From contig NZ_VIGH01000004.1 in assembly GCF_006704125.1 (NCBI RefSeq), positions 502,906 through 566,905 of the forward strand: a DNA stretch of 64,000 nucleotides, read 5' to 3'. The notes below the pieces were generated by a model. That model saw only the letters and a program-made list of their open reading frames with translations. It did no database searches and was not told the origin of the DNA. This document shows positions 25,198 to 34,383 of this stretch, in pieces (the stretch's first letter is position 1; each line of letters opens with the position of its first letter). Both the position numbers and the translations under genes were made by a program. The DNA comes from Rhodococcus spelaei. Lineage in GTDB: Bacteria; Actinomycetota; Actinomycetes; Mycobacteriales; Mycobacteriaceae.

Positions 25198-28100
25198 ATG
25201 ACCAACGCTTCGTTCGACACCCTGCTCGTCGCGAACCGCGGCGAGATCGCTTGCCGCATCATGCGGTCGGCGCACCTGCTCGGGCTCAAGACGGTCGCCG
25301 TGTACTCCGATGCCGACGCGGCCGCCGCGCACGTCGAGATGGCGGACGTGGCCGTGCGGCTCGGGCCCGCGCCGGCCAGTCAGTCCTACCTGCGCGCCGA
25401 CGCGGTGGTCGCCGCAGCACTCGCCAGCGGCGCGGGCGCCATTCACCCGGGCTACGGATTCCTCTCGGAGAACGACGAATTCGCCGCGGCAGTCGAGTCC
25501 GCAGGAATCGCGTTCGTCGGACCGACCCCCGAGCAGTTGCGAGTGTTCGGGAACAAGCACACCGCCCGCGAGGCGGCCAGGGCCGTCGGGGTACCCCTGG
25601 TCCCGGGCAGCGGCATGCTCGAGAGCCTCGAGTCGGCGCTCGCGGCCGCCGCCGAGATCGGGTACCCGGTGATGCTCAAGGCGGTCGGCGGTGGGGGCGG
25701 TATCGGCATGCAGGCATGCTTCGACGCCGCCGACCTGCACGGTGCCTACGAGCGGGTGCAGCGGCTCGCGCAGGCCAACTTCTCGTCGTCCGGGGTGTTC
25801 CTCGAGCGTTTCGTCGCCAATGCACGGCATGTCGAGGTGCAGGTGTTCGGCGACGGCGCCGGCCGCACGCTCAGCCTGGGCACCCGGGACTGCTCGCTGC
25901 AGCGACGCAACCAGAAGGTGGTCGAGGAGGCGCCCGCGCCGGGACTGACCGACGAACTCGTCGAGCGGTTGCTCAGTTCGTCACGCGCGCTGGCGTCCTC
26001 GGTGCACTACCGCAGTGCGGGCACAGTCGAGTTCGTCTACGACGTCGACCGCGGGGAGGCGTCGTTCCTGGAGATGAACACCCGTCTGCAGGTGGAGCAC
26101 CCGGTCACCGAAGAGGTGACCGGGGTAGACCTGGTCGGGTGGATGCTGCGGCTCGCCGGCGGTGACTCGTCGATGCTCGACGGACTGCCCGACTCCGGGC
26201 CCGAGATCACCGGGCATGCGGTGGAGGCGCGGGTGTACGCGGAGGATCCGGGGCGCGAGTACCGTCCCGGCGCGGGACTGCTCACCAGCGTCGAGTTCCC
26301 GGCGCACACCAGGGTGGAGACCTGGGTGGACACCGGCACCGAGGTGAGCGCCCACTACGATCCGATGCTCGCCAAGGTGATCGCCACGGGCGTCACCCGG
26401 GCGGGCGCATTCGCGGCGCTCGGTGCCGCGCTCGACGAGACCAGGCTGTACGGCATCGCGACCAATCTGACTCAGCTGCGCCACATCTGCGCGATGCCGG
26501 ACGTGCTCGCGGCCGACCACACCACTGCCTCGCTGGCGGACCAGCGCGGGGTGGGTGCGCGCATGGACGTGTTGCGGGCGGGAACCATGACCACCGTCCA
26601 GGACCATCCCGGTCGACTCGGCTACTGGGAGGTGGGGATCCCGCCGTCGGGACCGATGGACGACCTTTCGTTCACCCTCGTCAATGCCGCCGTCGGGAAC
26701 CCCGCCGGTGCCGCCGGTCTCGAATGCACTTTGCAGGGGCCGCAACTCGAGTTCTCGGTGACGACGCTCGTGTGTGTCGGCGGCGCCCCTGTCGACCTCA
26801 CACTGGACGGGGTGGCGGTGCCGATGTGGGAACCGGTGACCGTGCCCGCCGGGGGAGTGCTCGACATCGGGACCCCGGCCGGCGAGGGGCTGCGCACCTA
26901 CCTGGCGATCCGCGGCGGCATCGACGCCCCGCGGTACCTGGGTAGCGCCTCGACCTTCACGCTCGGTGGATTCGGGGGGCTGACCGGCAAGGCCGTGGCG
27001 ACCGGTGACGTGTTGACTCTGCTGGGCGCCGAGGAGGGCCTCGGCGCACCGGCGTCCGTCCCGGTGGGGGACCGCCCCGTCCTCGAGGGCACCTGGCACC
27101 TCGCCGTCACCGAGGGCCCGCAGCCGGCGCCGTCCTACTTCACGGCGGCGGACATGGCCCAGTTCTACGACACCACGTGGAAGGTCCAGGCGCACGCGAA
27201 CCGGACCGGGATCCGGCTCGACGGCCCGAAACCGACGTGGTCGCGCACCGACGGCGGCGAGGCGGGGCTGCACCCGTCGAACCTGCACGACAACCCGTAC
27301 AGCGTTGGTGCGCTCAATGTCTCCGGTGACACCCCGATTCTGTTGGGGCCCGACGGTCCGAGTCTCGGCGGCTTCGCCTGCCCGCTGACCGTGGCGCGCG
27401 CGCACCGGTGGAAGCTCGGCCAGATCCGGCCCGGTGACGAGGTCCGGTTCGTCCCGGTCACCGAGGCCGGCGCGGACGCGCTGCGGGGCTCGAATGCGGT
27501 CCGGGCGGCGATGCTGCCGCCGTCGGCCGCGCACGCGACCAGCTCGGACGGGGGAGTCCTGGGCCGGCTCGAGCCCGCCGTGGACCGTCCCGAGGTGACC
27601 TACCTGCGCGGCGGCGACGACAACATCCTCGTCGAGTACGGCGCGATGGAACTCGACCTCGGGCTGCGGATGCGGGTGCACGCGCTGTCGGAAGCGTTGG
27701 CGCAGTGGGCACCTCGCGGACTGATCGACGTGACACCCGGCGTGCGCTCGCTGCACCTGCACTTCGACCCCGACGTCCTGCCGTCCCGGACGTTGCTCGG
27801 CCTGCTCACGGAGATCGAGGAGTCGCTGCCCGCCACCGGAGACCTGGTGGTGCCCAGTCGCACGGTGCGACTGCCGCTCTCGTTCGACGACCCGTCCATC
27901 GCCGAGGCGATCGACCGGTACCGCAACGGCGTTCGCGACCAGGCGCCGTGGCTGCCGTCCAACACGGAGTTCATCCGGCGGATCAACGGCCTCGACAGCG
28001 TGGACGAGGTGCGTGACGCCGTGTTCGACGCGGAGTACCTGGTGCTCGGCCTCGGTGACGTGTACCTCGGTGCGCCGCTTGCGGTCCCGCTCGACCCCCG

Positions 28101-28809
28101 GCATCGACTGGTGACCACCAAGTACAACCCGGCCCGCACCTGGACCCCGTCCGACGCAGTCGGCATCGGCGGCAAGTACCTGTGCGTCTACGGCATGGAG
28201 TCCCCCGGCGGTTACCAGCTGATCGGCCGCACCGTGCCGATCTGGTCGGGCTACCGGCAGCAGGGACCGTTCGTCGAGGGCAAGCCGTGGCTGTTCCGGT
28301 TCTTCGACCGGATCGTGTGGGAGCCGGTGACTCCCGAGCAACTGAGCGAGTTCCGGGCCGAGGCCAGGGCGGGACGGTTCAACGCCGAGATCTCGGACGG
28401 CACGTTCGCGCTCGCGGACCACCTGGCCTTCCTGGATCGGAACGCCGCGTCGATCGCCGAGTTCAACGCCCGCCAGTCCGAGGCGTTCGAGGCGGAGAAG
28501 GATGCGTGGCGAGCCGCGGGCGAGTTCGACCGCATCGTAGTGGCTGCGGCGGAGCCGCTCGCCGCGGCGGTGGACGTGCCGCCCGGCGCGGTCGCGGTGG
28601 AAGCGCCGATGGTCGGCACCGTGTGGCGGGTCGAGGTGGAACCGGGCGCCGTCGTCGAGCCCGGTCAGCCGGCGGTGGTGCTCGAGGCGATGAAGCTGGA
28701 GATGCCGGTCGCGTTCACCACCGCGGGCACGGTGCTCGAGGTACTTGTCGAACCCGGGGCGAAGGTCGAACCGGGAACCCCACTGGTCGTGATCGGAGCC
28801 GTGAAGTGA
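25198..28809 (+). CDS. uca: urea carboxylase
   Basis: A 1203-residue biotin enzyme that carboxylates urea to allophanate with ATP and bicarbonate. Order: biotin carboxylase (about 1-450; 'LLVANRGEIACRI', the ATP-grasp glycine loop near 165, 'FLEMNTRLQVEHPVTEEVTG' (20)), KipA-like and KipI-like carboxyltransferase halves (about 460-1100; 'RAGTMTTVQDHPGRLGYWEVG' in part, and 'YGAMELDLGLRMRVHAL'), then the biotinyl domain with Lys1166 in VVLEAMKLEMP. Length is typical. The ATG at 25198 follows AAGAAGGA. No DUF1989 (carboxyguanidine deiminase) genes are near, which favours urea over guanidine as substrate. Confidence 0.93.
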   Translation: MTNASFDTLLVANRGEIACRIMRSAHLLGLKTVAVYSDADAAAAHVEMADVAVRLGPAPASQSYLRADAVVAAALASGAGAIHPGYGFLSENDEFAAAVESAGIAFVGPTPEQLRVFGNKHTAREAARAVGVPLVPGSGMLESLESALAAAAEIGYPVMLKAVGGGGGIGMQACFDAADLHGAYERVQRLAQANFSSSGVFLERFVANARHVEVQVFGDGAGRTLSLGTRDCSLQRRNQKVVEEAPAPGLTDELVERLLSSSRALASSVHYRSAGTVEFVYDVDRGEASFLEMNTRLQVEHPVTEEVTGVDLVGWMLRLAGGDSSMLDGLPDSGPEITGHAVEARVYAEDPGREYRPGAGLLTSVEFPAHTRVETWVDTGTEVSAHYDPMLAKVIATGVTRAGAFAALGAALDETRLYGIATNLTQLRHICAMPDVLAADHTTASLADQRGVGARMDVLRAGTMTTVQDHPGRLGYWEVGIPPSGPMDDLSFTLVNAAVGNPAGAAGLECTLQGPQLEFSVTTLVCVGGAPVDLTLDGVAVPMWEPVTVPAGGVLDIGTPAGEGLRTYLAIRGGIDAPRYLGSASTFTLGGFGGLTGKAVATGDVLTLLGAEEGLGAPASVPVGDRPVLEGTWHLAVTEGPQPAPSYFTAADMAQFYDTTWKVQAHANRTGIRLDGPKPTWSRTDGGEAGLHPSNLHDNPYSVGALNVSGDTPILLGPDGPSLGGFACPLTVARAHRWKLGQIRPGDEVRFVPVTEAGADALRGSNAVRAAMLPPSAAHATSSDGGVLGRLEPAVDRPEVTYLRGGDDNILVEYGAMELDLGLRMRVHALSEALAQWAPRGLIDVTPGVRSLHLHFDPDVLPSRTLLGLLTEIEESLPATGDLVVPSRTVRLPLSFDDPSIAEAIDRYRNGVRDQAPWLPSNTEFIRRINGLDSVDEVRDAVFDAEYLVLGLGDVYLGAPLAVPLDPRHRLVTTKYNPARTWTPSDAVGIGGKYLCVYGMESPGGYQLIGRTVPIWSGYRQQGPFVEGKPWLFRFFDRIVWEPVTPEQLSEFRAEARAGRFNAEISDGTFALADHLAFLDRNAASIAEFNARQSEAFEAEKDAWRAAGEFDRIVVAAAEPLAAAVDVPPGAVAVEAPMVGTVWRVEVEPGAVVEPGQPAVVLEAMKLEMPVAFTTAGTVLEVLVEPGAKVEPGTPLVVIGAVK

Positions 28810-30533
28810 TGAGTGTTCTCGGCGATGCGACGGTCGGTCGGACGGCGACCCCCACCGAGCGGGTGGCGCGAGCCTACCGCCGGATCGCGGAGGTCGACCG
28901 CCCCGAAGTGTGGATCACCCTGCGCGACGAGGCGGACGTGCTCGCCGACGCGGCGGCGGTCGAGGCCAGGCTGGGCGCGGGGGAAGAGCTGGCCCTCGCC
29001 GGCGTGCTCGTCGCGGTGAAGGACAACATCGACGTGGCGGGGCTGCCCACCACTGCCGCGTGTCCCGAGTTCGCCTACCTGCCTGCGGAGTCCGCGAGCG
29101 CGGTGAGTCGGCTGGTCGCGCAGGGTGCGGTGATCCTCGGCAAGACGAATCTCGACCAGTTCGCCACCGGCCTGGTCGGGACGCGTAGCCCGTACGGCGC
29201 CGTGCGCAGCGCCTGGGACACCGGCCGGGTCTCGGGTGGGTCGAGTTCCGGCTCGGCGGTCGCGGTGGCGCTCGGCATTGCGGACATCGGATTGGGCACG
29301 GACACAGCGGGTTCCGGTCGGGTGCCCGCCGCGCTGAACGGAATCGTCGGGCTCAAGCTCTCGCTCGGCATCGTCCCCGCGCACGGGGTGGTCCCGGCCT
29401 GCGTGGACTACGACTGCCTGACCGTGTTCGCGGCGGACCTCGACGGCGCTGCGGTGGCGGCCCGGGTGATGGCGGGCGCCGAGCCGCGCGATCCCCGCAG
29501 CCGGGTGTGGCCGTCGGATGTTCCGCTGGCGGCGCCCGCGGCACCGCGAATCGCGGTGCCGCGCATAGAGGACCTGGCCGAGGTGTGCCCCGAGTACCTG
29601 GCCGCGTTCAGCGAGACGGTGGCCGCGCTCGAGGCGGACGGCGTGGTGACGCAGAGCGTCGACATCTCCGGTCTGCTGGCCGCCGCCCGGCTGCTCTACG
29701 ACGGCGCGGTGGTCGCGCAGCGGTACGCGGCGGTCGGTCGGTTCCTGGACACTCATCCGGACGGGGCGGACCCGACGGTCGCCGCGATCGTGGCCGCCGC
29801 CCGCACACCGGCCGCCCACGAACTCGTCGCGGACCTGGATGCGGTGCTGCGCGCGAAGGCCGCCGCCGCGGTGACCCTCGCCGGCTGCGACGCGTTGCTG
29901 CTGCCCACGACCACCGAGCACCCGACCATCGCCGGGGTGCAGGCGGATCCGACCGGGGTGAACCGGCGGATGGGGACGTTCACCAACTTCTGCAACCTGC
30001 TCGACATGGCGGCCGTCGCGGTGCCGGGGGCGTCGACGGCGCAGGGACATCCCTTCGGGGTGATGTTCGTGGTGCCCGCGTTCGGGGACCAGGTCGCGAT
30101 CGACCTCGCGGCGCGGCTGACCGGGGCGCCGGCCCCGACGCTGGTGGACACCGGCGTGGAGCTGGCGGTGTTCGGGGCGCATCTGCGCGGTCAGCCGCTG
30201 CACTGGCAGCTCGAGCAGCTCGGTGCCCGGTTGGTCGAAACCGTCACCACGACCGATGCGTACCGGCTGTATGCGCTCGACACCGTTCCGCTCAAGCCGG
30301 GGCTCGTGCGCCGCGGCGCGGGGCTCGGGGCTCCGGTGATCGGCGAGGTGTTCCGGGTCTCGGCGGCGGGTCTCGGCGGTTTCCTGGCCGCGCTGCCCGC
30401 GCCGATGGCGCTGACCAGTGTCGAATTGTCCGACGGCAGAAGCGTTGTCGGCTTCAGCTGCACCCACGACGCGATCGACGGCGCCACCGACATCACCGAG
30501 TTCGGCGGTTGGGTCGCCTACCTCCGGCGGTAG
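28809..30533 (+). CDS. atzF: allophanate hydrolase
   Basis: A 574-residue amidase that splits allophanate to ammonia and carbon dioxide, the second step after urea carboxylase. The amidase-signature triad is visible: Lys71 in VAVKDNIDV, the cis-Ser in SGGSSSGSA (142-150) and Ser169 in 'GTDTAGSGRVPAALNGIVGLK' (in part). 'SGRVPAALN' rather than the usual amidase motif marks allophanate hydrolases. The last 130 residues form the C-terminal domain seen in AtzF ('VFGAHLRGQPLHWQLEQLGA' (20)). Its start shares a base with the urea carboxylase stop. Confidence 0.92.
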   Translation: MSVLGDATVGRTATPTERVARAYRRIAEVDRPEVWITLRDEADVLADAAAVEARLGAGEELALAGVLVAVKDNIDVAGLPTTAACPEFAYLPAESASAVSRLVAQGAVILGKTNLDQFATGLVGTRSPYGAVRSAWDTGRVSGGSSSGSAVAVALGIADIGLGTDTAGSGRVPAALNGIVGLKLSLGIVPAHGVVPACVDYDCLTVFAADLDGAAVAARVMAGAEPRDPRSRVWPSDVPLAAPAAPRIAVPRIEDLAEVCPEYLAAFSETVAALEADGVVTQSVDISGLLAAARLLYDGAVVAQRYAAVGRFLDTHPDGADPTVAAIVAAARTPAAHELVADLDAVLRAKAAAAVTLAGCDALLLPTTTEHPTIAGVQADPTGVNRRMGTFTNFCNLLDMAAVAVPGASTAQGHPFGVMFVVPAFGDQVAIDLAARLTGAPAPTLVDTGVELAVFGAHLRGQPLHWQLEQLGARLVETVTTTDAYRLYALDTVPLKPGLVRRGAGLGAPVIGEVFRVSAAGLGGFLAALPAPMALTSVELSDGRSVVGFSCTHDAIDGATDITEFGGWVAYLRR

Positions 30534-30543
30534 GCGGCTCCGC

Positions 30544-30593
30544 CGCCCGTGAGTCCTTCTGGCCCCGTTGTGGACCAGAAGGACTCACGGGCG
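30544..30593. repeat. intergenic hairpin, family copy 2
   Basis: A perfect 19-base stem (30544-30562 with 30575-30593), core CCCGTGAGTCCTTCTGG, and a 12-base loop. It lies between the convergent ends of the allophanate hydrolase and HxlR genes and may serve as a terminator for both. It shares stem and loop with copy 1 at 19295-19330. Confidence 0.85.
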
Positions 30594-30595
30594 CG

Positions 30596-30991
30596 TCAGC
30601 GCCTGTCGTAGGCGTTCTGGGCGACGCGGACCGCCGGCATCTCCGACTCGACGAGTTCGATGAGGTCGGTCAGTCGTGCGGCGACCCGCTGGCCGAGCGG
30701 GGTGAGGCTGTACTCGACCTTCGGTGGAATGGTCTCCTGCACCTCGCGGTGCACGAAACCGTCACGTTCGAGTTCCTGCAGGGTCTGCGAGAGCATCCGC
30801 TCACTGACGCCGTCGACCCGCCGGCGCAGTGCGCTGAACCGGTACGGCGACTCGCCGAGCGCGGCGAGGGTGAGGCCGCCCCATCGACCGGTGATGGTCT
30901 GCAGGACCGGTCGTGACGCGCACGCACGCGCGAAGACGTCGGCCTCGAAGGCGGCGTCGTCGGCGGAACGGGGCTGGTCGGGGGCGGTCAT
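30596..30991 (-). CDS. HxlR-family redox regulator, QorR-like
   Basis: A 131-residue winged-helix protein. 'PVLQTITGRWGGLTLAAL' and 'GVSERMLSQTLQELERDGFV' are HxlR blocks. A cysteine at residue 24 sits just before the first helix, near where QorR and YodB carry a redox-sensing Cys, though the usual CP pair is here CASRP. The ATG at 30991 is preferred to an upstream start at 31246 that would lie across the promoter. It is divergent from a qor2-like gene, the arrangement of QorR-qor2 in Corynebacterium and YtfH-YtfG in E. coli, so it likely represses that gene and itself. Confidence 0.83.
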   Translation of the reverse strand: MTAPDQPRSADDAAFEADVFARACASRPVLQTITGRWGGLTLAALGESPYRFSALRRRVDGVSERMLSQTLQELERDGFVHREVQETIPPKVEYSLTPLGQRVAARLTDLIELVESEMPAVRVAQNAYDRR

Positions 30992-31039
30992 GGCGTCCAG
31001 ATTACTACCGGCGATTGCAATAGTGCTAACTCTAAGGCT

Positions 31040-31062
31040 TGCACTTACGAAAAATAAGTGCA
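31040..31062. promoter_or_regulatory. operator between qorR-like and qor2-like genes
   Basis: TGCACTTA (31040-31047) and TAAGTGCA (31055-31062) are exact 8-base inverted repeats around CGAAAAA. The site lies 49 bases before the HxlR start and 54 before the reductase start, so one bound dimer could control both genes. Confidence 0.7.
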
Positions 31063-31115
31063 TGATGGAGGCGTGACGCATTGAAGCGTCAACCAGTCTG
31101 CTGAGGAGATTTGCC

Positions 31116-31970
31116 ATGACTATCGCCGTCACCGGAGCCACCGGACACCTGGGCCGCCTGGCCGTCGACGTCCTGATCGCCCGTGGCGCCGACCCGGCCG
31201 ACCTGGTCGCGGTCGTCCGCGACCCGGCCAAGGCGACGGACCTCACCGCCAGGGGCGTCGTCGTCCGTCAGGCCGACTACGCCGACCGGCCCGCACTCGA
31301 GGCCGCGCTCGCCGGCGTCGACAAGCTGCTGCTGATCTCGGGTAGCGAGGTCGGCCGGCGAATCGCGCAGCACACCAACATCATCGACGCGGCGAAGGCC
31401 GCCGGTGTCGGCTTCGTCGCCTACACCTCGGTGCTCGACGCGCAGAACAGCCCCGTCAGCCTCGCGCCCGAGCACAAGGCCACCGAGGATCTGCTGGCCG
31501 CCTCCGGCATCGACCACGCACTGCTGCGCAACGGCTGGTACTGGGAGAACTACACCAACGACCTCGCCGGGAACGCCGAGCGCGGCGTCCTCGCCGGTGC
31601 CGGCGGGGACGGCCGGCTCGCGGCCGCAGCGCGCGTCGACTACGCCGAGGCGGCCGCCGCGGTGCTGCTCGCCGACGGCCAGGCCGGGAAGGTCTACGAG
31701 CTCGGCGGCGACGAGCGCATCACCCTCGCCGAGCTGGCCGGGAGGATGTCCGAGGCCACCGGCGAGGCCGTTGTGTACCAGGACCTTCCGACCGAGCAGT
31801 TCCAGGCCGCACTCGAGGGTGCGGGACTGCCCGCGCCGATCGCGGAGATGCTTGCCAGCGCGGACGCCGGGATCAAGGCTGGCGCACTCGACACCACCAG
31901 CGGCGACTTGCAGCGGTTGATCGGCCGCAACTCGACCCCGGCCGTCGAGGTACTCCGCGCCGCCCTGTAG
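31116..31970 (+). CDS. NAD(P)H quinone oxidoreductase, QOR2/YtfG type
   Basis: A 284-residue NmrA-like protein of the extended SDR fold. The N-terminal 'MTIAVTGATGHLGRLAVDVL' (20) binds NADPH (GATGHLG), 'YTSVLDAQNSPVSLAPEHKATE' (in part 'SLAPEHKATE') and 'ALLRNGWYWENYTNDL' are QOR2 signatures. It should reduce quinones by two electrons and protect against redox cycling. It is regulated, by context, by the divergent HxlR protein. Confidence 0.85.
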   Translation: MTIAVTGATGHLGRLAVDVLIARGADPADLVAVVRDPAKATDLTARGVVVRQADYADRPALEAALAGVDKLLLISGSEVGRRIAQHTNIIDAAKAAGVGFVAYTSVLDAQNSPVSLAPEHKATEDLLAASGIDHALLRNGWYWENYTNDLAGNAERGVLAGAGGDGRLAAAARVDYAEAAAAVLLADGQAGKVYELGGDERITLAELAGRMSEATGEAVVYQDLPTEQFQAALEGAGLPAPIAEMLASADAGIKAGALDTTSGDLQRLIGRNSTPAVEVLRAAL

Positions 31971-31996
31971 TCGGCCGCCGTCCCCCCCCGAAAACG

Positions 31997-32045
31997 GGTG
32001 AAGGGAACCATCATTCGGTCAGACCGAACGATGGTTCCCTTCACC
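31997..32045. terminator. bidirectional terminator
   Basis: An inverted repeat of two 24-base arms with a single mismatch (GGTGAAGGGAACCATC begins the left arm at 31997; the right arm ends at 32045) and a very tight loop. It sits between convergent qor2-like and MFS genes. Flanking A and T runs exist on the left side. Confidence 0.8.
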
Positions 32046-32065
32046 GTGTGGGGAGAGGCGCGTGG

Positions 32066-33670
32066 CTAGTGCATGCCGACGGCGCCCTCGGAGGGCAGGT
32101 CACCCTTCTTCGCGCGCACCAACACGATCACGAGCGGGCAGATCACCGCGATCAGCGCCGCCGCCCAGGCGAACGCGTGGGCGTACCCGGACACCTCCGC
32201 GGAGAACAGGTAGTGCTTCATGGACTCCACGAAGTCCTGCACCGGTGCGGGGAGCATGGCCAACTGCTCCGCCGAGGGGGCCTGGCCCGCGGCCAGCACA
32301 TCGGCGGGAATGCCCTCGGGCGGCGTCGGGGCGGCGTTGTTCGAGGTGAACGCGGTCTTCGCGGAGACGTAGATGGTGGTGAACAGGGCCGTGCCCAGTG
32401 CGCCACCGATCTGGATGGTTGCGTTGACCAGCGCGCTCGCGGCGCCCGCATCGTGGTCCTTGACGCCGATCAGAGCGAGGTTCTGCATCGGCACCATCAG
32501 CAGGCCGAGTCCGAGGCCGAAGATCGCGAGGCCGGGGAACACGTGCGTCCAGTACGACGTGTCCACGCCGATTCGGGTGAGCAGCAGCAGTCCGACCGCG
32601 GCCAGTACCGGGCCGACGAGCATCAGTGGCTTCGGACCGATCCTGGTGGACAACTGAGCCGCGACGGTCGACGCGATGACGATGAAGAACGCCATCGGCA
32701 GCGAGCCGACGCCCGCCATGACCGGGCTGAAGCCGAGCACGATCTGCAGGTAGAACGTCAGGTAGAGGGTGCCGCCGAGCAACGCCGCACCGACCAGGGT
32801 CGAGCCGATCAGCGCCGCGCCGCGATCGCGGTGCCACGGCACCGTCAACGGCAGCAGCGGGTTCGCGGTGCGCTTCTCGGCGAGCACGAACAGTGCCAGC
32901 GCGACCAGGCCGCCGACGATGAAGCCGATCGTCTGGGGGGACGCCCAACCGTGCTTCTCCGCCTGGGTGAACCCGTACACCAGCGAGCCGAGGCCCAGCG
33001 CGATGAGGACGGTGCCGGGGATGTCGTAGTTGGTGTCGCCGTGCGCCTTGGTCTCCTTGACGATCGGGATGGTGACGGCGATGGCGAACAGCGCGATCGG
33101 GATGTTCACCAGCAGGCACCAGCGCCAGTCGACGTACTCGGTGAGGAAGCCGCCGAGCAGCAGCCCGATCGCGGCGCCGCCGCCGGAGATCGCGCCGTAC
33201 ACCGCGAACGCCTTGGCGCGTTCCTTCTCGCCGACGAACGTGGTGGTGAGGATCGCCAGCGCGGCGGGCGCGAGCAGTGCCGCGAAGACGCCCTGCAGCG
33301 CGCGGGCGGCGAACAGTTCCATGGCGTTCTGCGCGAAGCCGCCGATCGCGGAGGCGATTGCGAAACCGGCCATGCCGACCATGAACGAGCGCTTGCGGCC
33401 CCAGTAGTCGGCGATGCGGCCGCCGAGTAGCAGCAGCGCACCGAACGCGAGCGCATACGCGGTGACGACCCACTGGCGGTTCGAGTCGCTGATGCCGAGG
33501 TCGAGCTGGGCCTCGGGGAGGGCGATGGAGACGATGGTGCCGTCGAGCACGACCGTCAACTGCGCGAGCGCGACGATGCACAGCACCAGCCAGCGGCGGT
33601 CGTGGTTGGGGTTGTCGGATGCCGTCGGCGCGGCGTCCGGCCGCGCGACATCCCGAGTGTCTGTGGACAA
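32066..33670 (-). CDS. MFS drug-efflux transporter, DHA2 (EmrB/QacA) type
   Basis: A 534-residue transporter with about 14 membrane spans. Motif D1 'LDGTIVSIALPEAQLDL' follows the first span, motif A 'GGRIADYWGRKRSFMVG' lies near residue 84 and motif C-type 'GAISGGGAAIGLLLGG' near 160. A long extracytoplasmic loop near residues 440-490 is typical of 14-TM exporters. It should export drugs or other hydrophobic compounds with the proton gradient. No regulator lies beside it. The 170 bases upstream hold nothing I recognise. Confidence 0.87.
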   Translation of the reverse strand: MSTDTRDVARPDAAPTASDNPNHDRRWLVLCIVALAQLTVVLDGTIVSIALPEAQLDLGISDSNRQWVVTAYALAFGALLLLGGRIADYWGRKRSFMVGMAGFAIASAIGGFAQNAMELFAARALQGVFAALLAPAALAILTTTFVGEKERAKAFAVYGAISGGGAAIGLLLGGFLTEYVDWRWCLLVNIPIALFAIAVTIPIVKETKAHGDTNYDIPGTVLIALGLGSLVYGFTQAEKHGWASPQTIGFIVGGLVALALFVLAEKRTANPLLPLTVPWHRDRGAALIGSTLVGAALLGGTLYLTFYLQIVLGFSPVMAGVGSLPMAFFIVIASTVAAQLSTRIGPKPLMLVGPVLAAVGLLLLTRIGVDTSYWTHVFPGLAIFGLGLGLLMVPMQNLALIGVKDHDAGAASALVNATIQIGGALGTALFTTIYVSAKTAFTSNNAAPTPPEGIPADVLAAGQAPSAEQLAMLPAPVQDFVESMKHYLFSAEVSGYAHAFAWAAALIAVICPLVIVLVRAKKGDLPSEGAVGMH

Positions 33671-33843
33671 GCTGATTCCTACCGCTCGGTGGCGCGGACG
33701 TACGTCACGGCCGAAGGGAGCGACGCTACCGAGAGATTCCGAGGCCGGGCAATCTCAACCGCCCGATTCGTCGGGATACTCACACCGAGCCCGCACGAGC
33801 TTGCGATCAGCGGAAACGTGTGAGCACACGCGGGCCGGGTGCG

Positions 33844-34383
33844 CTAGCGGCGGAAGGTGTCGCGGCCGACGCCGAGGGTCGCGATGGCGGTGGCCAGCAT
33901 GCCGTACTGGCCGACCAGCAGCACGAACTCGACCATCCGACGCTCGTCGAAGTGCGCGGCCAGCGCCGACCAGGTGTCGTCCGAGAGGTTCTCGGTGGCG
34001 ATCAGTTCGTCGACCGCGGTCAGCAGCGCGCGATGCCGGTCGGTCCAGCCGTCGGCGGTCGGGCCGGTCAGGACCCGCGCGAGCAGTTCGGCGGTGACGC
34101 CGGCGCGCCGTCCGAGCCGGATGTGGTGGTCCATCTCGTAGTCGCACCCGCGCAGGTGCGCGACGCGCAGGATGACCAGTTCGGTCTCGTGCCGGGAGAT
34201 GCGACCGCCCGGCATCAGACCGGCGCCGAAGTGCAGCCAGCCGCGGAAGGTGCCCTTGGTGCGGCCCAGAGTGCTGAACAGTTGTGCGTCCCTCGTGCCC
34301 GAGGCGGCCGAGAGCCCGCGCCAGAGCGCCCAGTTGACCGGCCCGAGTTCACGCAGTCGGCCGGGGGTGATCCGCGCCGTCAC
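33844..34383 (-). CDS. AhpD-like / carboxymuconolactone decarboxylase family protein
   Basis: A 179-residue protein starting at GTG 34383, inside the stop of the SDR gene (GTGA). 'RISRHETELVILRVAHLRGCDYEMDHHIRLGRRAGV' region (parts 'ETELVILRVAHLRGCDYE', 'HHIRLGRRAGV') is the AhpD/CMD core. The peroxidase-type CxxC is not present: one Cys remains in RGCDYE followed by His residues, so it is not a thiol relay like AhpD. It corresponds by position to Rv0464c next to ramB. Function unknown. Confidence 0.75.
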   Translation of the reverse strand: MTARITPGRLRELGPVNWALWRGLSAASGTRDAQLFSTLGRTKGTFRGWLHFGAGLMPGGRISRHETELVILRVAHLRGCDYEMDHHIRLGRRAGVTAELLARVLTGPTADGWTDRHRALLTAVDELIATENLSDDTWSALAAHFDERRMVEFVLLVGQYGMLATAIATLGVGRDTFRR

